Shown: positions 1-9,086, numbered from the stretch's first letter. The stretch: 64,000 nt of DNA from Bacteroidales bacterium (GCA_024400455.1 JAKSMU010000002.1:216039-280038), one strand, 5' to 3'. The notes: generated by a model from the letters alone, not told the origin. Numbers and translations are program-made.

Positions 1-194
1 AAAAAGGCACGGGCATGTTGCTAGTTCCGGGTATGGTTTTCACTATCGAACCAATGATTAATATGGGCACATGGAAAGTGTTCATCGACAGTAACGACGG
101 CTGGACGGTTGTCACCGAAGACGAACTGCCTTCAGCCCAATGGGAACACACTTTCGTGATGACCGAAACAGGATTGGAAATCCTGACGCATTGA
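1..194 (+). CDS. map: Methionine aminopeptidase, 3' end only (partial)
   Basis: The first 194 bases hold the last 63 codons of a gene that begins upstream of the window, read from base 3 to a TGA at 192-194. The fragment has the C-terminal signature of type I methionine aminopeptidase: a GMVFTIEP block with the metal-ligand Glu, a WTVVTEDE segment, and SAQWEHT followed by a TETG block near the end. The enzyme removes the initiator methionine from new proteins in the cytoplasm. The stop codon lies directly beside the stop codon of the convergent nuclease gene (195-197), so the two genes meet tail to tail with no room for a separate terminator. The family call is firm even though most of the gene is missing. 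Confidence 0.87.
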   Translation, partial: KGTGMLLVPGMVFTIEPMINMGTWKVFIDSNDGWTVVTEDELPSAQWEHTFVMTETGLEILTH

Positions 195-1496
195 TTATTT
201 CACAATCAGTTTCAAAGTTTCAGTCTGGCGGTTTTCGTTAGAAATCTGCAAGACATAGAACCCTTTTGCCAAGTGGCTGATGTCCATCTGATGCAACTGG
301 TTTCCTCTTGAAAAGCCAACCGATTGACGCTCAACTAATTGACCTTGAATGTTATAAATATCGAAATTCACCGTGCCATCAAAACGGTTGAAGAAACAGA
401 TGTTGAAGGCATCCGATGCTGGATTTGGCGCAATGGAAGCATTGTATTCAGGCGTCAATACGTTTTCATTGACATCTAATTTTGCCGTTACAGCCAGTTT
501 CATCGTTACGGGCAGGTGGTCGGAGCAATCGAAAATGGCTTCAATCACGTCTCGAGGCGCAGAATTGTTCGTACCTTGGTTAATAGACTGGTTGAAATGC
601 CTTCCATCATTGCCAACGGCCTTGTAGGAGTCGCGCACATAGCGGATGTTGTGGTAGCCAAAAGCAATTTCGTCGGCCATGAGAATGAAGTCGAAGCGGT
701 CGTCCATGCCGCCCGTTGAGCGGCAATCGTTGTCAATCCAACTGGCCGTGGCTTGGGTGTGATATTGCGCATAATTGGCATTTTCGTTCCACGGACCGAC
801 ACCTGAACTTCCTACCGGGTCAAAAAAACAAATATCGGAATGGCTGTATGTACTCGTCAAAAGCTGATAGCCAGACTCAGAAGATGAATACATGTTGAAA
901 TCACCCATAATCAGCACATTATCACTCGGATAATGCTGGTAGATGTAATCCATGACGGTCTGCAGTTGCGCTCTTCTTGAACTTTCGTAATTCATGCCAG
1001 CCTTGAGGTGAACCACGACACAAACCAGTTTTATGGTATCGCCAGCCGCTAGACTTGCTGTCTTGCAATAAAGTTCGTATACATCTGAATCACGGGGATC
1101 GGTGCGTAAAGCGACTCTTTTTTTCAATCCAAATTTGTTGGAATTGTAGAAAATGTGATTGATGATGTTGCTACCGGCATAATTGAGTCGATTATCCACT
1201 TGCCAATAATTTACGCCATTGGTGTTGAGGTTGTGCCGCAAAAAATCGTTACAAATGGCATCGGAAGCGCCAAACTCGTTGACGGTGAAAATATCGGGTT
1301 TCACATATTTCAATATTGTACGGATGTCTTCATCTTTCTGCTGCGTGTTGTTGTTGGTTTCGAAACAGCTTGCCCAGCCGCTGTTGTAATTGCCATATTC
1401 GAGAAGGTTATATTGCATGACGGTTATGGTGTCTTGCGCAAAAATCGTGTATGAAACAAAAAAAGCAACAATAAAAAATATGGTTTTTCTTAACAT
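195..1496 (-). CDS. Secreted endonuclease/exonuclease/phosphatase-family nuclease with T9SS sorting tail
   Basis: A 433-aa protein with a signal peptide (about residues 1-21, ending FAQ), an EEP-superfamily catalytic domain to about residue 345, and a T9SS type A sorting domain in the last 80 residues (PNPASDAFN ... KGFYVLQIS). EEP motifs are visible: QYN near the N-terminus, VNEFGA with the metal-binding Glu, VVHLKAG, GDFNMYSS, and SDHLPV with the terminal Asp-His pair. It probably cleaves nucleic acid or a phosphodiester at the cell surface or outside the cell after T9SS export; the substrate cannot be told. I chose the ATG at 1494-1496 over one 21 bases upstream because a -7 element (1515-1522) overlaps the upstream codon, and because the signal peptide begins cleanly at MLRK. 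Confidence 0.85.
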   Translation of the reverse strand: MLRKTIFFIVAFFVSYTIFAQDTITVMQYNLLEYGNYNSGWASCFETNNNTQQKDEDIRTILKYVKPDIFTVNEFGASDAICNDFLRHNLNTNGVNYWQVDNRLNYAGSNIINHIFYNSNKFGLKKRVALRTDPRDSDVYELYCKTASLAAGDTIKLVCVVVHLKAGMNYESSRRAQLQTVMDYIYQHYPSDNVLIMGDFNMYSSSESGYQLLTSTYSHSDICFFDPVGSSGVGPWNENANYAQYHTQATASWIDNDCRSTGGMDDRFDFILMADEIAFGYHNIRYVRDSYKAVGNDGRHFNQSINQGTNNSAPRDVIEAIFDCSDHLPVTMKLAVTAKLDVNENVLTPEYNASIAPNPASDAFNICFFNRFDGTVNFDIYNIQGQLVERQSVGFSRGNQLHQMDISHLAKGFYVLQISNENRQTETLKLIVK

Positions 1497-1514
1497 GCTA
1501 ATCGTATTTGAGTG

Positions 1515-1522
1515 CAAAGTTA
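1515..1522 (-). promoter_or_regulatory. -7 promoter element of the secreted nuclease
   Basis: The minus strand reads TAACTTTG, matching the Bacteroidota -7 consensus TAnnTTTG. It leaves a leader of roughly a dozen nucleotides before the ATG at 1496 and rules out the longer reading frame. Confidence 0.55.
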
Positions 1523-1558
1523 GTCAAAAGTCACAAATTCAAGTCTTATTTGAAGTTT

Positions 1559-1590
1559 TTTGGCGCGATATTTGAAAAAACCTATCTTTG
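1559..1590 (+). promoter_or_regulatory. Promoter of the lipoprotein pair (TTTG / TATCTTTG)
   Basis: TTTG at 1559-1562 and TATCTTTG at 1583-1590 are separated by 20 bases, matching the Bacteroidota -33/-7 arrangement. The ATG of the first lipoprotein gene follows at 1606. An upstream in-frame ATG at 1588 falls inside the -7 box and is therefore unlikely to be used. Confidence 0.65.
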
Positions 1591-1605
1591 CAAAGTTTTT
1601 ACATC

Positions 1606-2100
1606 ATGAAAAGAAACATAGTTATATCACAAATTGCTGCAATTCTTGTTTTGCTGTTTTTTTCTGCTTGTCGTAAGGATCCAGTCAATGATGCTCCTGT
1701 AGTTGGACATTGGGGTTGCGAGCAGTATGTCAGTTGCCGGGTTGTTGATTCGCTTGGCACTGAGAGATGGGACACAATTCCTTATGAAGTCGGTTGCGAC
1801 AAAGGAATTGAAGTGTTTTTCAATGAAGATTGGTCTGGAAAGTTGTGGTTAAATGAAAGTCCTGCGCTAATCAAGAAATTCAATTGCAGCTATTCGTACG
1901 ATGCTGAGCAAAGGCAAGTAATTGTGGAGGCTCCGGGCATGCTTTATGCTATTTATCATACCATTTTGTCTCTCAACGAAAACCGAGCGGTGTTTGACAT
2001 TGAGCAAATTACTGATTCAACAATAGTTGCTTCGTGGACAAATTATGTTTCGGAAGATACACCTTTCTTTGAAAGATTTTTCCTGAAAAGAATTGATTAA
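1606..2100 (+). CDS. Small lipoprotein, lipocalin-like, unknown function
   Basis: A 164-aa protein with a short lipoprotein signal peptide ending FFSAC, so Cys22 would be lipidated and anchor it in the outer membrane. The mature part starts with a VGHWGCEQY segment and ends FFERFFLKRI, the same start and finish as the next gene (FIGTWGVDK ... ERAYMKRL). The two are probably diverged tandem duplicates of a lipocalin-like beta-barrel fold, which is common among small Bacteroidota lipoproteins. The next gene begins 19 bases downstream, so they form a two-gene operon under the promoter at 1559-1590. No ligand or function can be assigned. Confidence 0.7.
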   Translation: MKRNIVISQIAAILVLLFFSACRKDPVNDAPVVGHWGCEQYVSCRVVDSLGTERWDTIPYEVGCDKGIEVFFNEDWSGKLWLNESPALIKKFNCSYSYDAEQRQVIVEAPGMLYAIYHTILSLNENRAVFDIEQITDSTIVASWTNYVSEDTPFFERFFLKRID

Positions 2101-2119
2101 CAAATAAATAAATAAAAAA

Positions 2120-2701
2120 ATGAAGAAAATAAGTTTAATGACACTTTGCTTTGCATTAGCAATGCTTTTTGTTTCATGCAAACCAGACAAGGATGAAAAA
2201 GACAAAATGTTTATCGGCACTTGGGGTGTTGACAAAATCGAATACTACAACATCGATTATGCAGGCAATCCTATTGAAGCTTCAATGGAAACCTACGACA
2301 TGACGCCTGGCGATCCTCAAAGTGGTATCGATTTGGTTTTCAGAGCTGATAAAACCGGTGAAATGCGTGATAGAAGCCAAGACACGATTTATACCGATTG
2401 GAATTCAGAGACACAACAGTATGAAACTATTCTTGTCAGACCTGACACGACTTTGGTCACAACTTTCACTTATCATTTTGACGAAGAAAGCTCCATTCTT
2501 TATCTGAATATGTCGTATGCACGCACATTCAGTATGGGCATTCAGGAACTTACTGACAATTCATTCATTTACACCAACGAATATGATGTTGACTATGTAG
2601 AAAGAGCTTATATGAAACGCCTTACCGATGCCAAAGCATCATCGGAAAAACAAACCGTTAGACGTCCTAATAAGCCTGGTTCTTTCCTTGGAGAAAGATA
2701 A
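2120..2701 (+). CDS. Small lipoprotein, lipocalin-like, paralogue of the upstream gene
   Basis: A 193-aa protein with a lipoprotein signal (MLFVSC, lipidated Cys20), then a charged KPDKDEKDK linker and a globular beta-rich domain that opens with GTWGVDKIEYYN. A tail after about residue 170 (SSEKQTVRRPNKPG) looks disordered and is absent from the upstream paralogue. It is probably cotranscribed with that gene and ends at the strong hairpin at 2724-2751. A lipocalin-like fold is inferred from the GTW motif and the repeated acidic beta-strand pattern; the function is unknown. Confidence 0.72.
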   Translation: MKKISLMTLCFALAMLFVSCKPDKDEKDKMFIGTWGVDKIEYYNIDYAGNPIEASMETYDMTPGDPQSGIDLVFRADKTGEMRDRSQDTIYTDWNSETQQYETILVRPDTTLVTTFTYHFDEESSILYLNMSYARTFSMGIQELTDNSFIYTNEYDVDYVERAYMKRLTDAKASSEKQTVRRPNKPGSFLGER

Positions 2702-2723
2702 ACAATTGAAATACAATATAATG

Positions 2724-2751
2724 AAAGCGGAACGCAGCGTTCCGCTTTTTT
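2724..2751. terminator. Bidirectional rho-independent terminator
   Basis: AAAGCGGAACG and its complement CGTTCCGCTTT form an 11-bp stem around a 3-base loop, with A and T runs on either side. It lies between the convergent lipoprotein and rlmI genes and can serve both. Confidence 0.85.
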
Positions 2752-2770
2752 AGTTTATAAACCAAACTAA

Positions 2771-3973
2771 TTATTCAACCAGCAACACCAAGCCTTTCAG
2801 ATAGGCACCTTCAGGATGGAAGATGTTAATCGGATGGTCGGCGGGTTGCGATAATTGGTAAAGTATTCTCACATTGCGTTTTGCATCAATGGCGGCAGCG
2901 GTTACAACGCTTTGGAAAGCAGCTTTGTCGATGGCTTGTGAACAACTGAAAGTGAACAAGATTCCGCCTTTGGCAATCTTGCGGATGGCTTCCGCATTGA
3001 TGTAACGGTAGCCCGAAAGTCCCTTGTGCTTGTCCTGATGCCGCTTGGCAAAGGCTGGCGGATCAAGGATGATAAGGTCGAATTCATCCTGCTTCATTTC
3101 TTGCAAGAAATCCTTCATGTCGGCCACCACGCAAGGGTTTTCTTCTTTCGAATAGCCGTTCAATTCCAGATTGGCTTCAGCGGCTAGAATCGCTTTTTTG
3201 GAAGCATCTACGGTCACGACTTTTTTGGCTTCGCCTTTCAAAGCAGTGACTGAGAAACCGCCCGTGTAGCCGAATGCATTCAGCACAGTTTTGTCCTTGG
3301 CAAGTTGGCGCACCAAGTCGCGGTTGTCGCGCTGGTCGAGGAAAAAGCCTGTCTTTTGGCCTTCTTCCCAGTCTATGTGAAACTTACTGCCGTTTTCAAG
3401 CACCGTTTCATCGGCTTTTTCGCCGAAAAGATAACCATCTTCTACCACATCATCCTTACCCATGCGCTGCATGGCTTCGGCGCTTTTGTTGTAGATGGCA
3501 TCCAGTTTCAGGTTGGGGATGAGTTTCAAAGCGCGCACAATTTCTTTCAGATGCAAGGCCATGCCTTCGGTCTGTGCTTGAACGACAGCGGTTTTGTTAT
3601 ATATGTCGATAATCAGTCCAGCCAAACCATCGCCTTCGGAATGAACGAGACGATAGCAGTTCGTCTGCTGATTGTCAGTGAGATTTATGGCGTTTCGGGC
3701 CTCAAAGGCCTTGGTGAGACGATCAAGGAAAAACCATTCGTCAATCTTGCGGTTTTCGAAGCAGAGCATCTTGACGGCAATGCTGTCCGATTCGCAGAAA
3801 CCTGTGCCTAAAATATTGCCCTGAAAATCGGTAACGGTAACAGTATCACCAGCTTGCAAGTTTTCGGCAGCCGATGCAATGGCACCCGAAAACACCCAAG
3901 GATGAAAACGGTGCACGGCTTCGTCCTTGCCCTTTTTCAGTTGAATTATCGGATAAAGTGCTTGTTGATTCAT
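2771..3973 (-). CDS. rlmI: Class I SAM-dependent rRNA large-subunit methyltransferase (RlmI family)
   Basis: A 400-aa protein of the RlmI/YccW family, which methylates C1962 of 23S rRNA to m5C. An N-terminal PUA-type RNA-binding domain (about residues 5-80, with HPWVFSGAI) is followed by a SAM-dependent methyltransferase domain with the SAM loop LNAFGYTGGFS, the catalytic-site motif ILDPPAFAK, and FTFSCSQ, whose Cys is the expected nucleophile. I placed the start at MNQQALYP (3971-3973): this is the family's normal beginning, and the -7 box at 3990-3997 lies just upstream. A longer in-frame start at 4027 would overlap the end of the neighbouring cargo gene and predates the promoter. Length is as expected. 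Confidence 0.88.
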   Translation of the reverse strand: MNQQALYPIIQLKKGKDEAVHRFHPWVFSGAIASAAENLQAGDTVTVTDFQGNILGTGFCESDSIAVKMLCFENRKIDEWFFLDRLTKAFEARNAINLTDNQQTNCYRLVHSEGDGLAGLIIDIYNKTAVVQAQTEGMALHLKEIVRALKLIPNLKLDAIYNKSAEAMQRMGKDDVVEDGYLFGEKADETVLENGSKFHIDWEEGQKTGFFLDQRDNRDLVRQLAKDKTVLNAFGYTGGFSVTALKGEAKKVVTVDASKKAILAAEANLELNGYSKEENPCVVADMKDFLQEMKQDEFDLIILDPPAFAKRHQDKHKGLSGYRYINAEAIRKIAKGGILFTFSCSQAIDKAAFQSVVTAAAIDAKRNVRILYQLSQPADHPINIFHPEGAYLKGLVLLVE

Positions 3974-3989
3974 AATTTGAAATTTTGCG

Positions 3990-3997
3990 CAAAAATA
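3990..3997 (-). promoter_or_regulatory. -7 promoter element of rlmI
   Basis: The minus strand reads TATTTTTG, a canonical -7 box, about 17 bases upstream of the rlmI ATG and immediately beyond the stop codon of the upstream minus-strand gene. It indicates that rlmI has its own promoter with a very short leader. Confidence 0.55.
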
Positions 3998-4002
3998 GGG
4001 TT

Positions 4003-6051
4003 TTAATGCGTGACAACGATGCGGCAAACCTGACTCTTTCCGTCAGTTGCCTGCAACTTGATGAAATACACGCCATTGTCAAAATCTGCGAAATTCATTT
4101 CAAAAGAATTGCCATTGACTTTGACTGTCTTTATCAGATTTCCTTGCATATCGTAAACAGCTGCATTTTGTATCGTTGTTGTAGTCTGAACAGAAACGCA
4201 GTCATGCGTAGGATTTGGAAACACCTTGCAATCCATGGTTTCGTTTTCGGCAACCGCCAAAATCTCGTAACTCGTAATGATACGTTTTACGGAAACTATA
4301 TCATTTCCATAAACCGCCTGAACTTCAACGACATAGAACTTACCGCTTTCTTCGGTGAAAACATATTCAGTAGCCGAACCGTTTTCAACGGCCAAAGCAC
4401 CATTCAGCGTGACATTATAGCCCGTTGGATTGGCACCTTCTGCAGCGTTCCACGATGCCTTGAAAGTCGTTCCATCTTTCGTAAGAATAAGGTTTTCAAC
4501 AGGATAAGGATGTTCGGTGGTTTCATACATGAAATGGCTGTTCAGCGCATTTTCCACGTCAGGTTCCTCCACCCAAACGACTACTTCCAAATCGTCCATT
4601 TCCTCGACAAAAGTCGTTGACATGTCGTAGTTGTAATCCAAATGCAGGGTTTCGCCTTGACTGAGGTTTATCGGCTTGCCATTGCCGTCGGGCAGCATCT
4701 TCATCATGACGTGATGAAATTCCGTCTCGCCATTAGAACCGACATTTCCTGTCGTAATCTTTTCATTGACAGATACATAAACCATTGCACCCACCAAATC
4801 CATGTACGACATGAGGTCGACGGAAACAAAGACCATTGTGCCTTCGGTGTGAAAAGCACCTCGGATTTCGACTGGCGAAAGCGTATTGTAATGCACGTCA
4901 AAAGCCTCTTGTGTTGGTGCGTAATTCATAAAACCTTCACAATCCATATAGACAAATGGGGCAAAAGGCACGTCGCGGTGAGGCGGCAAATGGTTGCCAC
5001 GGAGGGTGACATCGAACGAATAATAGGGGTCGTATGGAACATTCATGCAGTATTTCACGTAGGAATATTTACCCGGATTGTTATCACAAAGTGCCTGCAT
5101 CTCAACATTTAGCGGAGCACAAGGTTCACAATTGGCTGAGGAAAACACTTCTAACAAAGGTGTTTTCTGTGCATAGCCCAAATTGGCGGCAAGGTCTTTT
5201 TCTGCATGGTCGTCTCCGGGGTCATCATCGGTGGTGCCATTCACGCTGAGGATTTCCAGACTCAAGGTATAATTGCCCGGAGCAAGATTGGCAAGTTGTA
5301 CAAAGCTTAAATCGGCAGCTTCCATTGGCGGAATGTTCACCGAAAAAGTCTCAGCAACAGGCTGATTGTCATCAATCTGATAACTTGCCTCAACGGAAGT
5401 AATGTCAAGCGTGCCGAAATTCCTGACCATCATGCCGATGGTTTTGTCGCCTGCGGCAATTTCATCCCCAACATTGATGGTACTGATGCCCAAGTCGAGC
5501 ACATCGCTGCTTTGTTCGCCGATGATGAAAATGTTGTCGAAATACCAGTCATCGAAATAAGTGCTGCTGAAATAAGGTTCTACATAAATGGAAAACAGCA
5601 CATTAGGTTGTCCCATATCAGCATTGTTGATGTCGAAACTTTCCTCATAAAGCATGATTTGGTCATAATCGACGATTCTCGAAAAACAACGGTTCCAGGT
5701 GCTGCCGCCATTTGAGGAAGTTTCGATGGAAACGGTGCAAGGCTGGGTTACATGCGTCACATAATGGTTGAATGAAAATGTGACAGCGGAAACGCCCGTC
5801 AAGTCGAGGGCATTGAAAACCATGCGCGTAGGCGATGAAAAATAAGGACTCCAGCAGAGATTGAGCTCATTAGGCGTTCCGCCGGCGTAGGTCGTTGATG
5901 CAATCGACCAGTTACTGAAACCGTCTTGAGTTACATGCCAACCCGTCGGATAAGAAGCGCCATCGAAAGTTTCTTGCAAGATGACATTGCGGGTTTGTGC
6001 CATGAGTGTTGCCGAAAACAGCATGGCAAAAAGGATGAATGTTTTTTTCAT
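4003..6051 (-). CDS. Omp28-like secreted protein with thioredoxin-like domain and T9SS tail (copy 1)
   Basis: A 682-aa secreted protein: signal peptide (1-19, ends LMAQ), a choice-of-anchor-J/MAM-like beta-sandwich (about 20-175), a CARDB-like repeat (about 185-285), a thioredoxin-like Omp28 domain that begins TPLLEVFSSANCEPC, a beta-rich segment, an FnIII-like module, and a type A T9SS sorting domain (VFPNPTHDC ... GVYFIKLQA). The CEPC pair sits where thioredoxins have CxxC. However, the segment that should carry the cis-proline loop reads DVPFAPFVYMDCEG and is degenerate compared with the neighbouring copy, so redox activity is doubtful. It is probably displayed on the cell surface and expressed with the 6107-8143 paralogue, since I see no promoter in the 55-base gap. 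Confidence 0.8.
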   Translation of the reverse strand: MKKTFILFAMLFSATLMAQTRNVILQETFDGASYPTGWHVTQDGFSNWSIASTTYAGGTPNELNLCWSPYFSSPTRMVFNALDLTGVSAVTFSFNHYVTHVTQPCTVSIETSSNGGSTWNRCFSRIVDYDQIMLYEESFDINNADMGQPNVLFSIYVEPYFSSTYFDDWYFDNIFIIGEQSSDVLDLGISTINVGDEIAAGDKTIGMMVRNFGTLDITSVEASYQIDDNQPVAETFSVNIPPMEAADLSFVQLANLAPGNYTLSLEILSVNGTTDDDPGDDHAEKDLAANLGYAQKTPLLEVFSSANCEPCAPLNVEMQALCDNNPGKYSYVKYCMNVPYDPYYSFDVTLRGNHLPPHRDVPFAPFVYMDCEGFMNYAPTQEAFDVHYNTLSPVEIRGAFHTEGTMVFVSVDLMSYMDLVGAMVYVSVNEKITTGNVGSNGETEFHHVMMKMLPDGNGKPINLSQGETLHLDYNYDMSTTFVEEMDDLEVVVWVEEPDVENALNSHFMYETTEHPYPVENLILTKDGTTFKASWNAAEGANPTGYNVTLNGALAVENGSATEYVFTEESGKFYVVEVQAVYGNDIVSVKRIITSYEILAVAENETMDCKVFPNPTHDCVSVQTTTTIQNAAVYDMQGNLIKTVKVNGNSFEMNFADFDNGVYFIKLQATDGKSQVCRIVVTH

Positions 6052-6106
6052 ATTGAATTGGTGTTTATTATCATTTGGTCTTTAAAGTTGTCATATTCCA
6101 TTATGC

Positions 6107-8143
6107 TTAGTGCGTGACGACAACCCTGCAAACCTGACTTTTTCCATCAGCTGCCTGCAACTTGATGAAATATACACCGTTGTTAAAATCGGTGAAATCC
6201 ATTTCAAAAGTCTTGCCGCTGACTTTGGCCGTATTTATCAGATTTCCTTGCATATCGAAAACGGCAGCATTTTGAATGGTCGCTGTAGCCTGAACGGACA
6301 CAAAACCTTGAGTTGGATTTGGAAACAGCCGTACTTCATCAGCCATGTTTTCCGTAATCATCCAAGTGTTGATTTTGGTAACAAGTTGTTTCACGGATGT
6401 GTTATCATTATCATAAACAACTTGAACTTCAACGATATAGAACCTGCCAAAATCAGAAGCAAAAGTATATTCCGTTTCGGTAATTTGTGCTGCTACCAGA
6501 TTGCCGTTCACAAAAACATTATAACCGACCGGATTGCCGTCGGCAGGCATATCCCACGAAACGCTCATCAGGTTTTCCTCGCCATATTCGTTTTCTGTCA
6601 GAATCAGGTTTTCAACAGGATAAGGGTAGTTTTCCGTTTCATAAAGGAAATGGCTGTTGTAGATGTAATGTGCGGCATAGTCTTCAATCCAAACGGCAAC
6701 TTCCAAATCGTTCATTTCCTCAACGAAAGTAGCCGTCATGTCGTAATTGAAATCGAAATGCTCTTTTTCTCCGGCCCTGAAAGTCATGGGCGTTCCGTCA
6801 GCATTGGGCAGCATTTTCATCATGACGTGGTGAAATTCGGTTTCGCCGTTGGTGCCAACATTTCCCGTTGTAGTCTTCTCATTGACAGAAATATAAACCG
6901 TCAAGCCATCCATGTCGGCGTATGGCATGACATCGAGTGAAACATATATCATGCTGCCTTCGGAATGGAAAGCGCCACGGATGTCAAAAGGAGCCATCAT
7001 ATTGTGATGACTGCTGAACTCATCTTCATTTGGCGTAGCCGAGACTGTTTCGGCACCATCAAAAAACACTTGTGGCACGCCTGTCACATTATAGTGATAT
7101 TGTCTGGCATAGCCTTCCTGTGTGAAATACGGATCGCCCGGATAAGGGAAATCTGTGACATATTTCACGTAGGTGAACTTATCGGGGTGTGCAGCGCAAA
7201 ACTCATTCATTGCCGTGTTGACCTGCACGCATGGATAGCAGGTTGATGCTGAAAAATGCTCTATCATCGGTATCCTTTCTGCAAAGCCCAAGCTGACATT
7301 GATTTCCTTTTCCAAAACATCGTCAGATGCATCGTCGTCATGGGTTTCGTTCACTTGAAGAAGTTCCATTTTCACCACGCTTTGGCCTGGCATGAAGTTG
7401 GCTGGTGCGGCAAAATCCAACATGGCCGTTTCCAATGAAGGAATATTTAAATTGAAAACTTCAATTATAGGTTCTTGATTGTCAATTTGGTAACTTGCTT
7501 CAATGGAAGTGATTTCGGTGATGCCGTAGTTGGTCACCTGCATTCCAATGCTGTGATCGCCACAAGCGATGTGTTCCGGCACATTAATCACATTGATGCC
7601 AAGGTCAAAATTAGTGTTAGTGTAAATGCTGATATCGTCGAAATACCAGTAATTCATGCTTATGCTGTTGCCTTCATAGAAAATGCAAAACTGCACATTC
7701 GGCTTGCCCATGTCGGCATTGGCAATATCAAGGCTTTTTGTGTAAATTCCTGTGGTTGAGAAACTTTCGCGCCAACATTCGTTCCAAGTGACTCCGCCAT
7801 CGGAAGAGGTTGCCACACCAAGGTCGCTGGGATTATGGAAATTGTCGAGATAATGCTTGAACGAAAAGGTAACGCTTGCCACGCCCGTCAAATCGATGGC
7901 TGGAAACACCATTCTTGAAAGTCCTTCGAACGAAGGTTCCCAGTTGAGCATCAGTTCATTAGGATTTCCGCCAGCATTATTGGTGGCAGAAATCGACCAG
8001 TTTGAGGTGCCTAAACCTGTTACCGTCCAGCCCGTCGGCATCGAGCTGCCATCGAAAAACTCCTGGAATAGCATTTCGCGGTTTTGTGCCACAGCTGTTG
8101 CCGAAATCAAGGCGGCAAGTATGATTAGTAAATACTTTTTCAT
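6107..8143 (-). CDS. Omp28-like secreted protein with thioredoxin-like domain and T9SS tail (copy 2)
   Basis: A 678-aa protein with the same domain order as its downstream neighbour: signal peptide (1-20), anchor-J/MAM-like domain, CARDB-like domain, Omp28 thioredoxin-like domain, FnIII-like domain and T9SS sorting tail (LFPNPTQGF ... GVYFIKLQA). The redox motif is CYPC, and here the cis-proline loop is intact (VTGVPQVFFDG), so this copy is the better candidate for a working thiol-disulfide protein. The two genes are head-to-tail duplicates, and their sorting tails are almost identical (both end SQVCR then VVTH). Omp28 was described as a surface protein of Porphyromonas; the physiological substrate is not known. 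Confidence 0.82.
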   Translation of the reverse strand: MKKYLLIILAALISATAVAQNREMLFQEFFDGSSMPTGWTVTGLGTSNWSISATNNAGGNPNELMLNWEPSFEGLSRMVFPAIDLTGVASVTFSFKHYLDNFHNPSDLGVATSSDGGVTWNECWRESFSTTGIYTKSLDIANADMGKPNVQFCIFYEGNSISMNYWYFDDISIYTNTNFDLGINVINVPEHIACGDHSIGMQVTNYGITEITSIEASYQIDNQEPIIEVFNLNIPSLETAMLDFAAPANFMPGQSVVKMELLQVNETHDDDASDDVLEKEINVSLGFAERIPMIEHFSASTCYPCVQVNTAMNEFCAAHPDKFTYVKYVTDFPYPGDPYFTQEGYARQYHYNVTGVPQVFFDGAETVSATPNEDEFSSHHNMMAPFDIRGAFHSEGSMIYVSLDVMPYADMDGLTVYISVNEKTTTGNVGTNGETEFHHVMMKMLPNADGTPMTFRAGEKEHFDFNYDMTATFVEEMNDLEVAVWIEDYAAHYIYNSHFLYETENYPYPVENLILTENEYGEENLMSVSWDMPADGNPVGYNVFVNGNLVAAQITETEYTFASDFGRFYIVEVQVVYDNDNTSVKQLVTKINTWMITENMADEVRLFPNPTQGFVSVQATATIQNAAVFDMQGNLINTAKVSGKTFEMDFTDFNNGVYFIKLQAADGKSQVCRVVVTH

Positions 8144-8174
8144 GATTCTATACTTTTATTTGTTTATGATTTTG

Positions 8175-8182
8175 CAAAAATA
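8175..8182 (-). promoter_or_regulatory. -7 promoter element of the Omp28-like pair
   Basis: The minus strand reads TATTTTTG about 32 bases upstream of the 8143 start codon. It would drive both Omp28-like genes. Confidence 0.55.
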
Positions 8183-8280
8183 GAAAAAAGCATTTCAAAA
8201 TCGCTAAAAATGTATCGCCTGAGATTGAACAATTTCAAGATATAGTGTGTTTAATGAAAGAACTTTAAAATCATAAAGCT

Positions 8281-8904
8281 ATGTACGAATTACCAAAATT
8301 ACCTTACGAACGCGACGGCTTGGAGCCTTTCATGTCGCGTGAAACCTTAGACTATCATTACGGACAACATCATGCCACCTACGTCCGCAAGCTCAACGAA
8401 CTCATCAAAGGCACCGAATTTGAAAAAGGTGTCGAGTTGGACGAAATCGTGCGCAAGGCCACAGGGCCGATTTTCAACAATGCCGCCCAAGTGTGGAACC
8501 ACAATTTCTTCTGGAAATCGCTTATTCCAGATGGCAAGGGCAAGCCTCAAGGCGAACTGGCCAAAGCCATCGACAAAGCTTTCGGAAGTTTCGACAAATT
8601 CAAGGAAGAATTTAAGAATCAGGCAGTTTCGCTTTTCGGCTCAGGCTGGGTATGGCTTGTTGCCGATGCTAAAAACGAACTGTCGATTGTGCAGACGCAA
8701 AACGCCGACAGCCCGATTACCAAGCAAGGCATTACGCCACTACTCGTCTGCGATGTGTGGGAACATGCCTATTACATCGACAAACGCAACCAGCGCGCCG
8801 CCTATCTCGACGAATTCTGGGATTTGGTGAACTGGGGATTTGTCGAGGAAAACTACAAGAAATGCTGCGCCAGCAAATGCGGATGCAGTTGCAAACGAAC
8901 GTGA
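8281..8904 (+). CDS. sodB: Fe/Mn superoxide dismutase with cysteine-rich tail
   Basis: A 207-aa cytoplasmic superoxide dismutase, which converts superoxide to oxygen and peroxide. The metal ligands are visible: a His in the HYGQHHATYV region, a His in VWNHNFFW, and Asp and His in CDVWEHAYYID. The AQVWNHNFFW and FGSGW segments are typical of Fe or cambialistic enzymes. The usual fold ends near residue 193 (NWGFVEENYKK). The last 14 residues hold five cysteines (CCASKCGCSC), which is not a normal part of the family. Transcription is monocistronic as far as can be seen; no clear -7 box was found in the 137 bases upstream. Confidence 0.9.
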   Translation: MYELPKLPYERDGLEPFMSRETLDYHYGQHHATYVRKLNELIKGTEFEKGVELDEIVRKATGPIFNNAAQVWNHNFFWKSLIPDGKGKPQGELAKAIDKAFGSFDKFKEEFKNQAVSLFGSGWVWLVADAKNELSIVQTQNADSPITKQGITPLLVCDVWEHAYYIDKRNQRAAYLDEFWDLVNWGFVEENYKKCCASKCGCSCKRT

Positions 8905-8934
8905 TATGTTTAATCGTTTGAAGTTTTTTGTTGA

Positions 8935-9062
8935 ATTGTTGGGAGAGGAAAGTGTTAAAGTGAAAAGTGGAAAGTTTTTGAGTGGAAAGTGATTTTGAAC
9001 TTTTTGAACAATCTTTACTGAAAACTGAAAACCAAACAACCCATCACCAATAATCCATAACT
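8935..9062. repeat. Degenerate intergenic repeats in front of hcp
   Basis: The 182 bases between sod and hcp carry no gene. They consist of near-repeats of GTGGAAAGT (about 8950-8992) followed by ACTGAAAAC-type repeats (about 9018-9030) and runs of CCATAACTCATAACC type. The ACTGAAAAC words recur between mutA and mutB. Confidence 0.5.
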
Positions 9063-9086
9063 CATAACCATATAAATATCAATACT

